6,402 nucleotides of DNA, taken from NCBI GenBank assembly GCA_023451115.1, contig JAEXFV010000151.1, positions 1 through 6,402 on the forward strand, given 5' to 3'. Position 1 is the stretch's first letter. Each line of letters opens with the position of its first letter. Positions 5,958 to 6,402 of this stretch are shown here, piece by piece. The notes under the pieces were generated by a model, which was not told the origin of the DNA, did not search any database, and saw only the letters and a program-made list of their open reading frames with translations. The translations under genes and the position numbers were made by a program. The DNA comes from Bacillota bacterium. GTDB taxonomy: Bacteria > Bacillota > Clostridia > Christensenellales > CAG-138.

Positions 5958-6402
5958 ATGGCTGAACACGTGATTGAAATCTATAATATTCACAAACGGT
6001 TTCAGGTGGGCGAAGGCACGGTGGAAGCCCTCAAAGGGGTTTCCCTGCAGGTGGACCGGGGAGAATATTTGGGTATTTTAGGGCCCTCAGGTAGCGGGAA
6101 ATCCACGTTGATGAACATCATTGGCTGTATGGACACATTCCAGGAAGGGGCTTATCTTTTGATGGGCCTTCCAATTGAGCAGCTGGACGATGCCCAGCTG
6201 GCTTTGGTACGCAACCGGCTCATTGGGTTTATCTTTCAAAAATATCATTTGATTACCAAATATACTGTACTGCAAAATGTGATGATGCCACTTCTGGTTC
6301 GAGGGGCCACCCATGGAGAAGCTTCCCGCCAGGCTCAGGAAAAACTGGAGTTATTGGAAATGGGCAACCGCCTGCACCACAAACCCACGGAGCTCTCCGG
6401 AG
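5958..6402 (+). CDS. MacB/LolD/YknY-type ABC transporter ATPase, 5' part only
   Basis: This cytoplasmic ATPase should power the permease encoded at 3779. The window ends after 148 codons, about two thirds of a typical 220-250 residue subunit. Visible: the A-loop aromatic region near Phe15, the Walker A motif GPSGSGKST (42-50), the Q-loop in IGFIFQKYHLI with Gln94, the family stretch TVLQNVMMPLLVRG (103-116), and the start of the signature motif at LSG (146-148), where the sequence is cut. Walker B and the H-loop lie outside. The spacing between these motifs and the VLQNVMMPL segment place it with MacB/LolD export ATPases rather than importers. The start ATG has a good ribosome site (GGAGGA). 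It is the last visible gene, unlike YknXYZ or MacAB-type operons, where the ATPase precedes or is fused to the permease. Confidence 0.93.
   Translation, partial: MAEHVIEIYNIHKRFQVGEGTVEALKGVSLQVDRGEYLGILGPSGSGKSTLMNIIGCMDTFQEGAYLLMGLPIEQLDDAQLALVRNRLIGFIFQKYHLITKYTVLQNVMMPLLVRGATHGEASRQAQEKLELLEMGNRLHHKPTELSG

Noticed and set aside
5559..5993. Reverse-strand open frame of 144 residues over the lipoprotein end and the following gap
   Set aside because: It overlaps two + strand genes, has no recognisable motif, and is best explained as a shadow of the lipoprotein gene.

Overview
This window most likely comes from a Gram-positive, clostridia-like Firmicute of moderate GC content. The evidence is strong AGGGAGG/GAGGTG-type ribosome binding sites, a surface protein with a PPKTG sorting signal of the kind known for clostridial class B sortases, and an efflux system split into adaptor, permease and ATPase genes as in Bacillus YknXYZ. 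All supported genes lie on the + strand. I cannot name the species.

Region 1 (1-1503) holds a short lead-in and then a secreted, very acidic 388-residue surface protein. It has a signal peptide and a C-terminal PPKTG / hydrophobic / basic-tail anchor. Its 3' side carries a branched RNA fold (about 1329-1434) and a strong 14-bp terminator hairpin ending in a T run. The terminator separates this gene from what follows.

Region 2 (1504-1658) is the control region of an efflux operon. It has a near-perfect -10 hexamer (TATAAT) preceded by two CAAG-containing direct repeats with an 11-bp period, in place of a good -35 box. This layout is typical of promoters activated by an OmpR/PhoB-class response regulator.

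Region 3 (1659-6402, running off the edge) is a MacAB/YknXYZ-like ABC exporter operon. It encodes an inner-membrane-anchored adaptor with an unusually long coiled-coil hairpin (707 residues in total). Next comes a MacB/FtsX-type permease, overlapping by 4 bases, with a Met/Gly-rich repeat inserted in its extracellular domain. Third is a small probable lipoprotein with an MP-containing linker, and last a MacB/LolD-type ATPase cut at its signature motif. The likely working unit is two ATPase and two permease subunits driven from the cytoplasm, with the adaptor and probably the lipoprotein outside the membrane. The exported substrate cannot be read from the sequence. The most unusual points are the accessory lipoprotein, the MPSF-type repeats in the permease, the shared Met-Pro flavour of both proteins, and the very long adaptor.
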